Source of the DNA: Micromussa lordhowensis
Lineage: Eukaryota > Cnidaria > Anthozoa > Scleractinia > Lobophylliidae
Direction of reading: 5' to 3'
Assembly: GCA_964020085.1 (NCBI GenBank)
Contig: OZ026601.1
Span: 27,405,918 to 27,469,917 of the forward strand
DNA length: 64,000 nucleotides
Part shown: one piece after another, positions 1-11,859 of the stretch
Position numbering within the stretch: the first letter of the stretch is position 1
How the letters are laid out: the number at the start of each line of letters is the position of its first letter
Notes under the pieces: model-generated
Databases searched by the model: none
The model's input: the letters and a program-made list of their open reading frames with translations, nothing else
Told to the model about the DNA's origin: nothing
Translations under genes and position numbers: made by a program

Positions 1-937
1 GTGATAATCCAATGACGCACAGGGAAGAAATGAGCAAAGTTAACTTCGCTTCATGAGAGAAATCTCGAGTCTTCCTGGATTTTTTTCCACTGTCAATGTT
101 GTATAAACAATAGCCTCGATTTGGCGCGAAAATATGTTTGGATATTTGTCCGTGGACACTATCTATTCCGGTAAGCGAAGAGTTTTCCGAGAACGAGGCT
201 CGAGAAAAAAACTGTGAGCTTTGAGGAACAGGTGTGCCCAAGGGAGCATATTTTCGCGCCAATGGAGGCTATTGTGTTTATTATCCTTCAAACGTTTTTC
301 GCAACACGCACAGTACTGAAAATTGTGGAAAATCACTCGGGTATTCCCCAGTCTTAGCTGGGGCATATTCTGTCACGAGACCCGTTTAGACCAATCTCGG
401 GCGAACGAAAATGTTTGACGGATTACAAAAAACAATAAATATAGTTTTAGCTGTGCATAATCATCGAATGAGCCTCGAGCAACTCTTGAGCTTTCTCCGT
501 GTTCTCAAAACCAGCCGAGTGCATCACAAGCCGATGATACCCGCTAAAGCGTGAACCAATTGTTAAATGAAACATGGTTCTCTCGAACAATAAGAGCGCG
601 CACAGAGTATGGAGTATAAATCTACTAGCGTTCTTTCACGAAGGCCGTTTTCTGACTGGCAATTCAATTCAATTCAATTCAATTTATTTCCTCCGGATGT
701 AGGCTACGCTACTCAGTATCTATTCTATGATAGATTGTGAGTAGCGTAGCAGTGTGCCCTTGTTAACAAACTGGTGGCCGCTTCTTTGCGTTTTGCGAAG
801 TGTCTGTAATGAGGATTTAGATAAAGTTTTGAACGACTAGTAGATTTATGCTAAAACAATTAGATTATTCGCTCTCAATTTCTATGCGCTCTCGTTAGCT
901 ATCACGCAGTAGAGATCTCGAACTCATAATCTAATTG
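1..937. other. No gene recognised; sequence beyond the WAP gene 3' end
   Basis: I see no credible exon here. Short open frames have no recognisable motif and no splice context. A pentanucleotide microsatellite lies inside (661-684). The stretch is downstream of the minus-strand WAP gene and is probably 3' flank or intergenic DNA. Confidence 0.5.
661..684. repeat. AATTC pentanucleotide microsatellite
   Basis: Nearly five perfect head-to-tail copies of the 5-mer aattc are visible. It is a simple sequence repeat with no sign of function. Confidence 0.85.
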
Positions 938-943
938 TTTATT
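938..943 (-). promoter_or_regulatory. Candidate poly(A) signal of the WAP gene
   Basis: Read on the minus strand this is AATAAA, about 230 nt beyond the predicted stop codon of the WAP gene. The position is plausible for a 3' UTR, but the hexamer is common in AT-rich DNA and no cleavage site can be shown. Confidence 0.35.
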
Positions 944-1171
944 ATTAACAAACTCGACAAACGCATAGCGGAGTGATAAGCTAATTCCTTAAGATAACTC
1001 AGTTACGCTGTAACCTGCGTTAAAGAACACGCACGTGACAGTGATCAACGTCCCTTTGATAGAGAGGTGATAGATACAAAAGGTATATACGAGCATGCAT
1101 TTTGCTGGAACAAAAAGGAGCTGTCCCCTTAATTAACGGAGGTGATCCAAGGTTGATATTTCCCTACTGTA

Positions 1172-1359
1172 TTAAAAAATGCGAACAGTACCATGTGCCG
1201 AGGCGGTGTCATCGTTAGGATCCAAGCACTTCCTTCTGCAGCCATCAAAACAACAGTAGGAACCAGATGGACACTCCTTGTCAATGTTGCACGTGTGTAT
1301 AAGTCCAACATGACATCGGCCTGTGGAGGAGATGATGGGGCATTTTCCGGATGCCTCTC
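1172..1359 (-). CDS. WAP gene exon 6: WAP domain 5 (type A) and stop
   Basis: The acceptor is CACCCTAG, in phase 1. The domain has eight cysteines with the type A signature CCFDGCRRKC. It is followed by a short tail and TAA at 1174-1172. The exon is the most distant from its neighbour, with an intron of about 1.9 kb. Confidence 0.8.
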
Positions 1360-4300
1360 CTAGGGTGAGATATTGCAAACATTGGTAGGCAGCTCGCGCT
1401 TCAATATTTAAAGTAATTTTCTAATAAACGAAACAAACTTTCAAATTGAAGAAAACCTTACAAAATAAAGAAGCACCAACGAACTGGAAAAATACAAGGA
1501 TGTTAATTGTTAAGGCTAAGGAAGATTTAGACAGATAGGCCATTGGCGGTAGCTCCTTAAAGGGACACTATCATGAGCTGCGCATATGTAAAACTGCTTT
1601 TTCATATCCGCTAAAATATTCGTTTTTAGAGGGGATTTCTAACGTAATGTGTTATTTTATAGCTAAGGGAGAGCCCATTTGTCAAGATAAGTTATTTCGA
1701 GGTCTTTTTGAGTTAAATAACCTATAACTCGTACCGTGTTTCTGAGCAAATCGAGATGACAGTGGCCGAGTGTTAAAAATTTTAAACTCATCAATTCTAA
1801 GATTTGTTTTCCAAGAATTTGAACCTGTACAATCATATTCTGCTCTATAGTTGTATGCTACATACTCCAATCCACCTTTTTGCTAAAATCAATACTATTG
1901 AGGCAGTGAATTTTACTACAGGCATTCAAGCTTTCCATTTGGGTCACATAGATGATCATGATAATAACGATATATCAGCTTCTGTTAAATAGGTTGTTCT
2001 ATATTTAAAATTCCAGGGGCGGATCCAGGATTTTTCAATGGGGGCATGGCTTGTACCTTGGGACTACAGAATCAATAGGGCATCCCTCAAAATGGTGAAA
2101 TTTGAGAATTTAATTAAAGAAGTAATCAGAATGGCTGACTACAGCTAAACAACTTAGTGAGAGATTCAGGGAGGAGGAATGCTGGGACATAAAAACGAGA
2201 CTATTTCGCGGATGAGCCTGCAGGCTCCTGTTATTCTTGTTCGCAGATGTAACTGTTAGAGAAGAATGCATTTTTAGTACTTTTTTTAGCTAGAAAAATA
2301 AAATATTTGCTTGCGAATAGTATGTTGATGTCTTTCCTCGGATGTATTATGCGACGGCCTGGTTTGGGGCGGATTACAATTGGAATAGGTGTATACCCCC
2401 TCTATTGACATGGTTGTCATGCAATCTACAAAGCACATTTGTCCAATACATGCGGCCTTGTTTATTGCTCAGTAAACCAAGCGCAGGCCAGGCAGCTTTT
2501 GGATAGCTTTGTGCTGGGTTAAAGAGAAGAGACAACATAGCAATGGGTACCTGTCCAGAGTTTTTAATTTTTTTTGCTTCTACAAAAATGCGAGAAGGGG
2601 ACGGTGGTTAATCTACCCGTCCCCCCATAAATCTACCCCTTAAATGGCTATGATCGATACTATTCTTCTTGTGTTGTTTGCCATACATCTTGTTTCATCA
2701 CCTCATTAATATAATTAAAACTGTTTTTGACTGTCCAATCATTTCTGACCTCTATTTTAAAGCTGTTTACTGATTTCCTTCCATACATCATACACTACTT
2801 TCTGACAGTTTTACACTTAATTTTGTTAACCGTTACACTGCATCATTAAGAACCGTTTAGTTTTTCCTCTCTTGGGCAAATTCAGACATTCTTTAACAAT
2901 CGATTATAAGATTTCCATTATGTCTCTCATCACCAACATTCATTATTGAAACTATTTGCATTTATACTAATCCACACAACCCATATATAGGGCGATTCTA
3001 CGTTTCGCATTATTCACCTTATAAGTAGTAGGGACATGCGCATTGATGGCGCTAATTTATAGAGCACGTCGCGAAACGGACGCAACTTGACACCTGTATG
3101 ATACATACACGCATAACGCGAGAAGAGCATTCATACCCTTGTCACGCCTGCCTCGTTTTGAAACTACCCTGTGACAATTGTGGTAAATCTAGAGAAAATG
3201 TTATTCAAGGAGGGAGTTCAACTTATGGCGACGCCTGCCCTACCTTCTGCAACAGGTGATCCTATGGCACTAGCGTTTGAACTCGAGAGTCCCACGGGAT
3301 CGAGGCATCTGGTGAAGCACGTGTTACTACAGCACTTCTTCCCAGGATAACAATCGCCATCAAACTCACATTCGTCAGCATGTGAGACGCAAAACTCAGG
3401 CGCTGAAGTTACAGGACACTGACCGGGCCTAGCACCTGAAGAAAGACAATGTGGACATTTTGGTAGAAAATAACGATAAGTGGTAACATGTTAACAGCTA
3501 TAACAATTGATACTACCCTGGAAGAGACGCGACAGATGCTCCGGTGGGGGTGGGAAGTAGGATGATGGAGGTCATTTTGTCTCACTCAAACTATGATCTT
3601 GTTCAAGGCGTACATCTCTGATTTTCCCATCTATTTAAGCCATGATGGCACCGTTCTGTTTCGCTAGATACAGCTGATAAGTCAATTCCAAGTAGAAATC
3701 CGAAAACAATTAGCCGTCGTGGATCACGTTCTTCACAAAACGTTGAATCACAACACGCACGTTCTTCACAATACGCAGGACCTAGAGGACGTCTTAGAAA
3801 TGTGCCAAAATTTAAAACGCACGTGCACACACATCGTGTACGTACTGCGCATGTTCAAGTTTACATGACTGTTGCCTCCTTCTTGGTCTTTTTAAGCGCC
3901 CTCTTGGGGAGTTCAAGGAAACCACAGAGGCAACGTGGCTAAAAACGGGTTAATGAGCAAACAATGGCTGTGCACGTGCGTTATAATTCTTGGAACGTGT
4001 CTTTGCCGTCCTCTGTAAATTCCACGTTGTCTGGAGGACGTGAACCGCCACGGCTATTCAGTTCTAATTCGAATTTAACGCTGTATGCCATTTCAGTTTC
4101 AGAGGTTGCCCTACATATACCTTCTATCCTGCTTGGAAAGCCTTTAGGAGTAGCGCATCGTCTGCGACAGCCATCAAAACAACACATGCCGTCTGTGATG
4201 TAATCACATTCCGAATGTTTGGAACATTGGTTCCTGAGACCGAAATGACACACAGGGTTCTCCCTTGGAGATGGACACCTGTCTGCAAAAACAATACCGT

Positions 4301-7300
4301 AAGTTAATTATTACGGGTTCAAAATCTAAATGTTTACTTTCCGTTTTTTTTTAATTCCTTATTAGCCTGCTTGCAAACGTTTGCACGTACATGATCTGCA
4401 TAAATTCACTCGATAGATAGCTTTAAGGGAACTGGAAAGAACGGAGTCTCGGGAGAGGATGTTATAAGACTCTGTAGCTTTGGTTGACTAAAAAACAGCG
4501 GGCGTGGTGATATTTTCGTTGTTATGTTGCCGTTTTGGTAGAATTGTCGCGCAACTAAAATTTGCCTGTTATAAATGGTTTGTAGTTGGAAGGTTGTCAT
4601 GGAAACATGGTGCGATCAGTTGCTTCGCAACATTCAAATGGAAACCGCGTGCTCAGTCCAGTCTCGGAGACTAGAATTCAGCATCACTTGGCACTTGAAT
4701 CGAGTAGGAGAGTGACATATATCAATAACACGGTTTAATATAATGTTTGCTCTCAAGTAAACTGTGACTGACAAGTCGAAAGGGAAAGGCAGACTTCTTA
4801 TAGAGGTAGTATCTTTTGTCTCACTTCAAGAAAGGAAAATTGATCGCAATTTAAAGTAGCAAAGATACGGAGAAGAAAGTTACCTCGAATGGCGCTTATG
4901 CCTGATTCGCCGGGTTCGACACATACTTTAAAGCAGTTGTTATAGCAACATTTTTTGGTGGAACCGTCGCAATCCACGTCTAACATACACGCGTCTGAAT
5001 CCGACACACAAGGGCCTGGGGGCGGCAACAGTTGAGACGGACACGTGCCTGGCCGCGGAGTACCTGAAGGAAGAAACAACAGTGGGGAAAAAACTTACAG
5101 ATATAGTGTAGAACATCATACTAGCTCTAGCTCTTAGCTCTGCGTTATTTGCAGTACAGTGAAAATCGTCGAGCCGTGAAGGAGAACGTATAAACAAAAG
5201 GTGTCTCTGGAAACACATGATTAGATTGGCTAGATTACTAGACTAATTAAGCCGTGTTCACATTAGGCCTCGATTATGATCGAATTATAATCGAATTAAA
5301 TATGAAATGGGTTCACATCAACTAATTACAGTCCCTGATTATAATTGGATTACAATTACTTCAAACAACCCAAAGGGGGTTGTTTGAAGTAATTACAGTG
5401 CGTGATTGAACAAAATGGCGGACACGTGGTGGTTTGTCTCATCCGTTGTTGCTGTTTCAGACGGCATATTTTTCTTCTTTTAGCCTTGAAAGCTTCCTTT
5501 GCCTTTCTTCTGGCCTCCAAATGAAGTATTGCGGTGAACATCATGGCAGCTGTTCGATAGGGCGCCATTTTGTTTTCAACTTTAGATTGCGAGGTTGCCC
5601 TGCTTAGTTTATTTGAATTTTCGCTGATGTGAATAGAACCATAATTGAATAAAATCGAATGGAGTATGATAGATTGAATCGTAATTCAGTTGAATATAAT
5701 TAACATTTAGTGTGAACACGGCTTAATACTTGCACTAATTCAATTAATTAAGGACAAATAAAATGTTTTCCCGGAAGTGGCGTGCACTTGCTTTATTATG
5801 GAGGACTTCACTAAAAATTCTCTTCAAAAACTCTGTAGCTGATTTGACCGCACGGTCAGTCAGATCAACCAGGTATCATTTCAGTGAGATTTGAAGATCT
5901 GTGCGTTTTTATGAGCGTTATTAAGGTTTTCCTGCGCTAAGAGTGTTGGGTAAATGTGCCAAATGAAGGGCAAAAATTGAGGACACTGCAGGGATTTGGG
6001 TTCATTTGTTGTACCTGTGCCCGCGCCTCTGTTGTTATTGGACGGATCTCTGCAGCGTTGTCGACAGCCGTCGAAGCAGCACAAAGTCCCTGTTGGGCAC
6101 GTGCTGTTGTCAACACACATGTTTCTGAGTCCAATGAAACAGAGAAGATTTGTCGGTGGTTTTGGACAGGAGTCTGCAACAAAAAAGGCAATAGATTTAG
6201 CTAACAGTTCGGAATGAAAAAATAAAACTAGAGTGCAAAGGCCCTTAACTGAGAAAAAAAGAAAACTAATTTACATATGTCTGGCCAAGATATTTTGTGT
6301 AGAGCTTCTTTAAAGGGAGGGTTTCACGGTTCGGCGCATGTCTGTATTATTTATTCGCCTGTGCACGCTTTTTGGCACAGGCCCAGCTTTTCATTGCTCG
6401 GGTAATGACGTAGTCATTATTCGAGATATAGGTATGGGTGGAACAGGGCACTACTTCCTTCCTTCTGTCCGTCCTTCCATCGATTTCTACATCCGCTGAC
6501 CAGTATATAAAGCGGTGGCAGTCGCTTGCACCCAAGTCGGAAAAGATTTATTCACCAAGTGATTTGTTTCTGTGGCAATGTTTCTTATTCGTAGATCATT
6601 TCTGTACAGTCGACAGCGTTTGTTTTTAGCTTGAAGTTCTCGCCGGCTGTTAAACGAATTCAATGCTGTTCAATGGAAGTAGCGCCCTGTATGATTGACC
6701 TGATCGTAACACCAGGACACAAGTCGCATTTAAGCTTAATTATATACGATTATAAGGGAAAGACTTCAATGTTCATCGTCCTCGATTCGATTGTAAGGGA
6801 AAGTCTTCATCGGTTTTCCTTCGCAATCCTGTTTGACACTGGGCTCGAATAAGCCTAACATACTTTGAGTTCGAGAACGATCGATGTGCTTCAGTGATTT
6901 TTCATCGGAAAGCAAACGCTGTGTTTTGAAAAAACTAAGCATAAAGCTTCGACCGTTTCGCATCCATAATGGCGGTTGTATTTACCTCATGTAAGTAGTT
7001 GCGAAATGTTTACATTTTGTGATGTCTTACATGAAACAAAACAAAAAAACGCAAAAACTCTCGAGAGTGGGCAGTGCGGACTGGAAATCAGCTTTAATTA
7101 ATAGAACTCCACTCTCAGCCTTTCATATATAAATCCTTATCCGAGATCAGTGGCTCACAGTCACTTTGATTTGTAAGTTTGTGATCCACAAAATTGAAAA
7201 AAGCAAAGCATACTACTTGAGATTGCAGTTCAAAACATAAACTCGAGAATTGGCAACAATACTAGCAAAAGTGACAATAAAACCTAAATTAAAAAACAAC

Positions 7301-7396
7301 AACAACAACGACGACAATAGCAACAAAACTTAACTTACTTGGAGCCTGTGCAACAACGTGGCCGAGGAAAACTAGAAGTACAAAAAATATCCTCAT
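1172..7396 (-). CDS. Secreted protein with five WAP (four-disulfide core) domains, 6 exons
   Basis: Predicted exons, 5' to 3' on the minus strand, are 7396-7339, 6173-6015, 5063-4884, 4282-4121, 3435-3244 and 1359-1172. The total is 939 nt, giving 312 residues and a TAA stop. Exon 1 encodes a signal peptide (MRIFFVLLVFLGHVVAQA). Each later exon encodes one WAP domain with eight cysteines, including the CC pair. Every intron is phase 1, so each domain exon is symmetric, as expected for shuffled extracellular modules. Domains 1, 3 and 5 share CCFDGCR; domains 2 and 4 share CC..N/T.CF. The protein should be exported. WAP proteins are known as protease inhibitors, antimicrobial factors or matrix proteins, and I cannot choose among these. 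The last exon could instead splice at a GT after codon CAT; I chose the in-frame stop a few codons later. Confidence 0.85.
3244..3435 (-). CDS. WAP gene exon 5: WAP domain 4 (type B)
   Basis: This exon sits between acceptor TTCAG and donor GTAGGG, both phase 1. Its eight cysteines follow the type B pattern (CVSHADEC, KKCCSNTCFTRC). A Ser/Ala-rich linker ends the exon. It was recovered from splice sites rather than from a long open frame. Confidence 0.8.
4121..4282 (-). CDS. WAP gene exon 4: WAP domain 3 (type A)
   Basis: This is a phase 1-1 exon with acceptor TTGCAG and donor GTATAT. It has eight cysteines. GLRNQC and CCFDGCRRRC match domain 1 closely, marking it as a type A copy. Confidence 0.85.
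4884..5063 (-). CDS. WAP gene exon 3: WAP domain 2 (type B)
   Basis: This is a phase 1-1 exon with acceptor TTCAG and donor GTAACT. It has eight cysteines with the type B spacing CVSDSDAC and KKCCYNNCFKVC. A proline-rich stretch precedes the second cysteine. Confidence 0.85.
5247..5726. mobile_element. Non-autonomous DNA transposon in WAP intron 2
   Basis: Inverted termini GCCGTGTTCACATTAG and its near-reverse-complement are flanked by TTAA on both sides. The 480-bp element lies wholly inside the intron between WAP domains 1 and 2. A perfect internal hairpin sits near 5358-5395. A short minus-strand frame (5568-5356) rich in Lys/Arg may be a transposase relic. The TTAA or TTA/TAA flank fits piggyBac or Harbinger families, and I cannot decide which. 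Confidence 0.7.
6015..6173 (-). CDS. WAP gene exon 2: WAP domain 1 (type A)
   Basis: Acceptor TTGCAG and donor GTACAA bound a phase 1-1 exon. It has all eight cysteines, in the order SC, LC, MC, TC, CC, GC, RC. The signature GLRNMC followed by CCFDGCRQRC defines the type A repeat. A Ser/Asn/Gly-rich linker follows. Confidence 0.85.
6960..7078 (+). repeat. Dispersed repeat, copy 1 (inverted partner at 19200-19322)
   Basis: The segment starting near aatggcggtt and containing acttacat/catgtaagt-type motifs and tacattttgtga recurs as its reverse complement at 19200-19322 with moderate divergence. It lies in WAP intron 1. Confidence 0.65.
7339..7396 (-). CDS. WAP gene exon 1: start codon and signal peptide
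   Basis: The ATG at 7396-7394 opens a 19-codon exon with a hydrophobic core (IFFVLLVFLG) and likely cleavage after a VVAQA-like site. It ends at a strong GTAAGT donor in phase 1, which joins the phase-1 acceptor of the first WAP exon. It is too short to be found as a long open frame. Confidence 0.8.
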
Positions 7397-7654
7397 AATG
7401 TTGGTTGACCTGACAGAAACGGAGAACAAAGTTTATATTTGCGAGACAATAACAAAAATCCCATTGAGAGAAACATTCCAGTGACAGCACTCAGACCACT
7501 TACCTGACCCTATTACCACAAGATATATTGGTATGTTTGAGAGGCAGACTACAATAAATGCGTGTGAAATGACGTACTTTTTGAAAAAAAATATCTAGGC
7601 CAATGAATTGCGATCTTTTTTCCAAACAAAGTTCACCTAAACGAATAAAGGGGG

Positions 7655-7656
7655 CA

Positions 7657-7693
<37 letters not shown>

Positions 7694-7901
7694 TATTACA
7701 AGATAATTTGGTTTTATCAACTGGGTTGATAATGTGAATTGGCCACCGTAAAGAGATTCGGAAGCTGACGTTTCGAGCGTTAGCCCTTCGTCAGAGCGAA
7801 TCGATTCGCTCCGACGAAGGGCTAACGCTCGAAACGTCAGCTTCCGAATCTTTTTACGGTGGCCAGTTCACTTTATCAACCCAGTTGATAAAACCAAATT
7901 A
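7655..7901. mobile_element. Fold-back MITE, family 1, complete copy
   Basis: The two arms (about 7704-7795 and 7805-7901) are near-perfect reverse complements. They carry gctgacgtttcgagcgtta and end in ttatcaac. The left side extends to about 7655 with sequence shared by the copy at 47276-47424. Related copies are at 28900-29035 and 43982-44150. It lies just upstream of the WAP signal-peptide exon. Confidence 0.85.
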
Positions 7902-8811
7902 CAAAGTTCACCTAAAGACATTTGTTCCAGCAGACGCAAATACTAATAACGGTTTTTCCTTTTTTTTGTCCCCTTCCTACTTGATTGCATCTTTTTGAAC
8001 TCTCGTGTCCTCAAGCAAGTTCTGCTCAATAAAATCCCCCAAGGTCATTTTTCAATTGTTTTCTGGTTTGGTGGTTACACTTGACGGCAGTCAGACGAAT
8101 TTTGTGAAACAATTTCCACATTTTTTTAGGTCGTAAAGGTTATGTGTAGTTGACATATATTTTTAATTTAATCCTTTCCACAGTGGATCACGTTTCTACA
8201 ATACTTTACCAACCAGGGCGAAACCTTTGACAAACAAATTTCAATTTTCGAACAATAAGCCATTTTCCTAGCAGTATTTTTTCCATAGAACGAGCCAGTG
8301 TGGTTCTCTTTATAACTGAATGGCAAATTCAACCGGGACTTTTGCAGAACTACCCGGCAGAACTAACGAGCAGCGCTCTCGCGAGAGACTATGTGAGGAA
8401 ATGAAAAAAAAACGGGGTCATCTTAAGCTTGACAATGTTGGCGGATCAGTGTTATGGAAGAACTGACCTTGTATAGAGAAAATCGCTCAAGTCTTGAAGT
8501 TTTCTTTGAAAATTAGTCTTAAGAATCTCGTAAGAGCCACGGAGAGCAGCGAAACGCCTTTCAATTGGCTCGGTGACTCGCTCCGTTGCTCAAAGGTGAT
8601 AATCGGTCAATTTTGATATATCATTAGGGGAATAAAACAAAAAAAAGTAATTATTCTTTCCTAATCCTCGATTCGATTTCTTCTGTTTTATTCCTCTAAG
8701 CCTCGGAGCCAAGTTAGAATTTTTAATATTTGGTTTTCGCGCCAAAGTCAATAATAGAACGCTGGACATAGACATGGCCGATGAAATGAAATATAAACGC
8801 AGTATCATCGA
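7902..8811. other. No gene recognised; possible 5' flank of the WAP gene
   Basis: I found no exon with coding character on either strand. The region lies upstream of the WAP start codon and could hold its promoter or an untranslated first exon, but no core promoter element stands out. Confidence 0.35.
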
Positions 8812-9056
8812 CAGGATAAATAAATAAAAAATAAATAAATAAATAATATAAATAAAAATAAATAAGTAAATTATATTAATAACTAAAGGATATAAATTAA
8901 TAAATTATCTTAATAAATAAATTATATAAATAAATTAATTTATTAATTATATAATAATAAATGATTAATTTATTAATTATATTAATAAATACATATAATA
9001 TAAATAAATATTATATAAATAACTAACTAGATAGATAAATGATATCAATAGTCTAA
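8812..9056. repeat. AT-rich low-complexity tract (AAAT/TTAATA)
   Basis: About 245 bp are made almost only of A and T, dominated by aaat and aataaatt units, ending with short gata-like units. There is no coding content. Confidence 0.9.
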
Positions 9057-10868
9057 GCAGACATTATAGATAGATTAATAAAGTAAATAAGTAACAATTT
9101 CAGCTTTTGTAGCCGTCGTAAAAAAATATGTGTGATCTTTACTCTCCCGCACTGTTGGATGCAAGTAAATAATCCGTAAAACAAGTAAATAAAATTAAGA
9201 ACGGCTTTTCGAGAGGTAATCTTCACCTTTACAAAGACTACAAATGACCCGCTTATTGTCGAACGGCAGTGTATCAAACGGAAGCTCTTCAAAACCAACA
9301 GCAACATTGTTTTGACAGACACAGGAGCGGATGCACAAAATAATCAGTTAATACTCACAAGGTTTTGAAGATCATATATTCTTTTGAAAACGGAACGAAA
9401 TAAAAATCGAAACCTCGGAGAGTCCGAAGAGTATAATCGAAGTCATCTAGCACTGATGAAATCTGAATCTCGGAAAGGCTGTATAACAGAGCAACGCGGG
9501 AGAGCAATACACTCTTTAATCTACCCACTGGTCGCTGTTCATTAGAAATAATTCAGCTGAACGCAGAACTACGCCAGTTTTCTAGCATTCTAGCTTGGAT
9601 TGTCAGTCTACCAACATACCATAAATCTTCTCTTTTTACTTCAAGATTGTAGGAAAATCCGGAGACGCGCGATTCAAGGATTTGCAGCTCGTAAATTGGC
9701 CCCACAGTCTTACCGTATTTATATTTATCTCAGATATCCTCACCAAACCAGCCAAACGGTTGGAACGAACCCCGCTTCGGTGGCTAGCACAGCTTGTACC
9801 CCTCGTCCCTTTTCGAGCTTTCCTTGACTTCAAAGTGCAGTATCAACAATATCCTACGGGTGCAAACGAAGCATAGATTGGAGAAGTTCCAGACCGAGAC
9901 ATCGAAATTGGTAACGCGATATCTTCGCATATGAGAGTGTGAAAATTTATAATCTCTTTCCAGTGCACGTAATAGGAAGTGGTAGACTCGCGCCAAACAG
10001 GAGAGTCAGGATTTAGCTATCCTTTATCGACGTTCGCTAACCTCTTCCGAAACACCTGATAAATCGGACAAATTGAAATCGATACAAGACACAACGAAAC
10101 CCTGCGCTTGTATTTTAACGCTCAGTAACTGTTGATATCATGACAGAAGGTTATCTCAATCTTCACCACGGAGGTTATTGCAATCTTCTCCCTAACATTT
10201 TTTTTTCGTTTATTATGGCCTAAATTAGGGTGGGGAAGGAAAAGACCAGCTGGATTTCCTCGATGTTTAGGAGAAAATATCAAAATAGTTTTCACATAAA
10301 TTTGCCTTTAGACTAAACGCAACCTCTCCCCCAACCCCCCCCCCCCCCCCCATCCCCCTCCCGCAGTCATTCCAGGTTTGACTTAGTCGGTCGCGCGTCA
10401 CGTAAAAAACGCGCAAACGAACATGGACGCTCGAGAATGCGGGAAAGCGCGAAAATAGGGGGCCTAACTTCGCGACTCGCGATTCGTGACAACTCGTAGT
10501 CGAACCATGCCCAGTGGAGAGGACCTTCAGTTCTTCCGCGTGGATAAAAGTTGCTGTTAAGGTACTGTTGGGCAAGAGGTGCTGTCGACTTGGAAGAGTT
10601 CTGCTGAGCATGCGCTTGTAAGTTCTCTACAATCCCTAGGTCTTCCGAAACGAGTAGCACTGGGGACGAGAATGGGAACACTGACATCTTTTTGGCCTGT
10701 TGCGGGCCTTTCAAGGCATGACAATAGCCAGCGTAAAGTTAAAACTTTCACTCTTGCTTTTGTTTCAAGCAGCAAAGGAAAGTCTGCACGTAGGTTAGTG
10801 GGGTAGGGGAAGCTGCAGAAGCAAGATTTTAGCTCAGTCTTCAAGGTGTTATAACAACGCCTTTTATA
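9057..10868. other. Intergenic stretch with no recognised gene
   Basis: Several overlapping frames stay open on both strands between 10267 and 10910, but none shows a known domain, and all overlap each other. A run of 17 cytosines lies at 10335-10351. The 10.36-10.80 kb part looks more GC-rich than its surroundings and might be regulatory. That is only an impression from reading. Confidence 0.4.
10335..10351. repeat. Poly-C tract
   Basis: Seventeen consecutive C on the plus strand, within a C-rich surround. It is a candidate for non-B DNA and for assembly error. Confidence 0.9.
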
Positions 10869-11322
10869 ATATGGCTCTGTCTCACAAGGACTGGGAACTA
10901 CCAAATTCACAAATTTGATTGGCTGAAATCAGTATTGAAAGCGGTCTAGATTTTACCATCTAGAGCGGCAGCTAGACCGGTAATGTTTTGCAGTGAAAAA
11001 GTTGCAAACTAAAATGCAAAATCATTGACTATTTTCATCTAACAATATTTATTTATGGCAGTGCCAAAAAGCCCGGTAAGAAAAAAGTAAAGAGGACGAG
11101 CAAACTTTGGCAGAATTAAATTCAGCTCATCGCTGTTCGCAAGCAAAATGTCGGTTAGCACAAACCTGTTACATTAAACAAATTAAATTGTTCTTGTTTG
11201 CGCCATGTCAGTAAACATCTTATTAACCGAGCTCGGTCTGTATGGGAGAATCTTGATCTCGGTCGTGTGTACAAACCTAAGCCACGACCTCAGTCAAGAT
11301 TCTCCCATACAGACTGCTCGGT
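10869..11322 (+). mobile_element. Dispersed repeat with terminal hairpin, copy 1
   Basis: About 450 bp recur in inverted orientation at 24478-24931. Shared landmarks in order are attgaaagcggtctag, tagaccggta, aaagttgcaaact, catctaa followed by tatttattta, and gcagaattaaattcagctca. The right end is a fold-back (11230-11322) with tctgtatgggagaatcttga on both arms. It is a non-autonomous transposon of a family I cannot name. Confidence 0.8.
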
Positions 11323-11859
11323 TGATAAGAGCTAAGTAAAATCGTCTTGGTACATGGTCTGAATTGCGCGCGCTAATAATCGGTGACGTGTGGGGAAATG
11401 GATTTTTTCCCCCACGCCCTTACACACATCAGCTCGTGATTTTACGTTATAGCGGCACCTGGCCTACTGTCCTCTGCTGTCGTTGTTTAGGATGTCACGC
11501 AACGCTCATCAGATGAGTTTTTTGGTAAGGGGGAGGGGGGTGGGGTAGGGGCTACGTGACATCCCAAGGAAGGGCTGCGGAGGAGACTAAACTTTTCCCT
11601 AGCTAGTGTATGTAATAAATAGAGTTCGTTTGAAAAGCCTTTATATGGAATATAGTAGCCAACAGTGAGTCCTTGAAATTTTATGTTTTATTATTCTGCG
11701 TAGAGTCTCTCATACAGGAACTATCAACACTCCATTGTAAGCAACAGCTGATTTATTAATAATTCTAATATCCTTTAACTCTCATTAGCGAATAGTATCG
11801 CAAATTGACAGCTGCTTACTGCGTGATTAGTTTCTGCTGTGTGTAGAAATGCCCTTCAT

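Noticed and set aside
10267..10910. Several overlapping frames of about 115 codons on both strands
   Set aside because: They overlap in different phases and show no domain, signal peptide or paired splice sites. Probably a GC-richer non-coding stretch.
11490..11570. Short inverted ggatgtcacg/cgtgacatcc pair
   Set aside because: The arms are only about 10 bp and the interior is G-rich simple sequence. Too weak to call an element without other copies.
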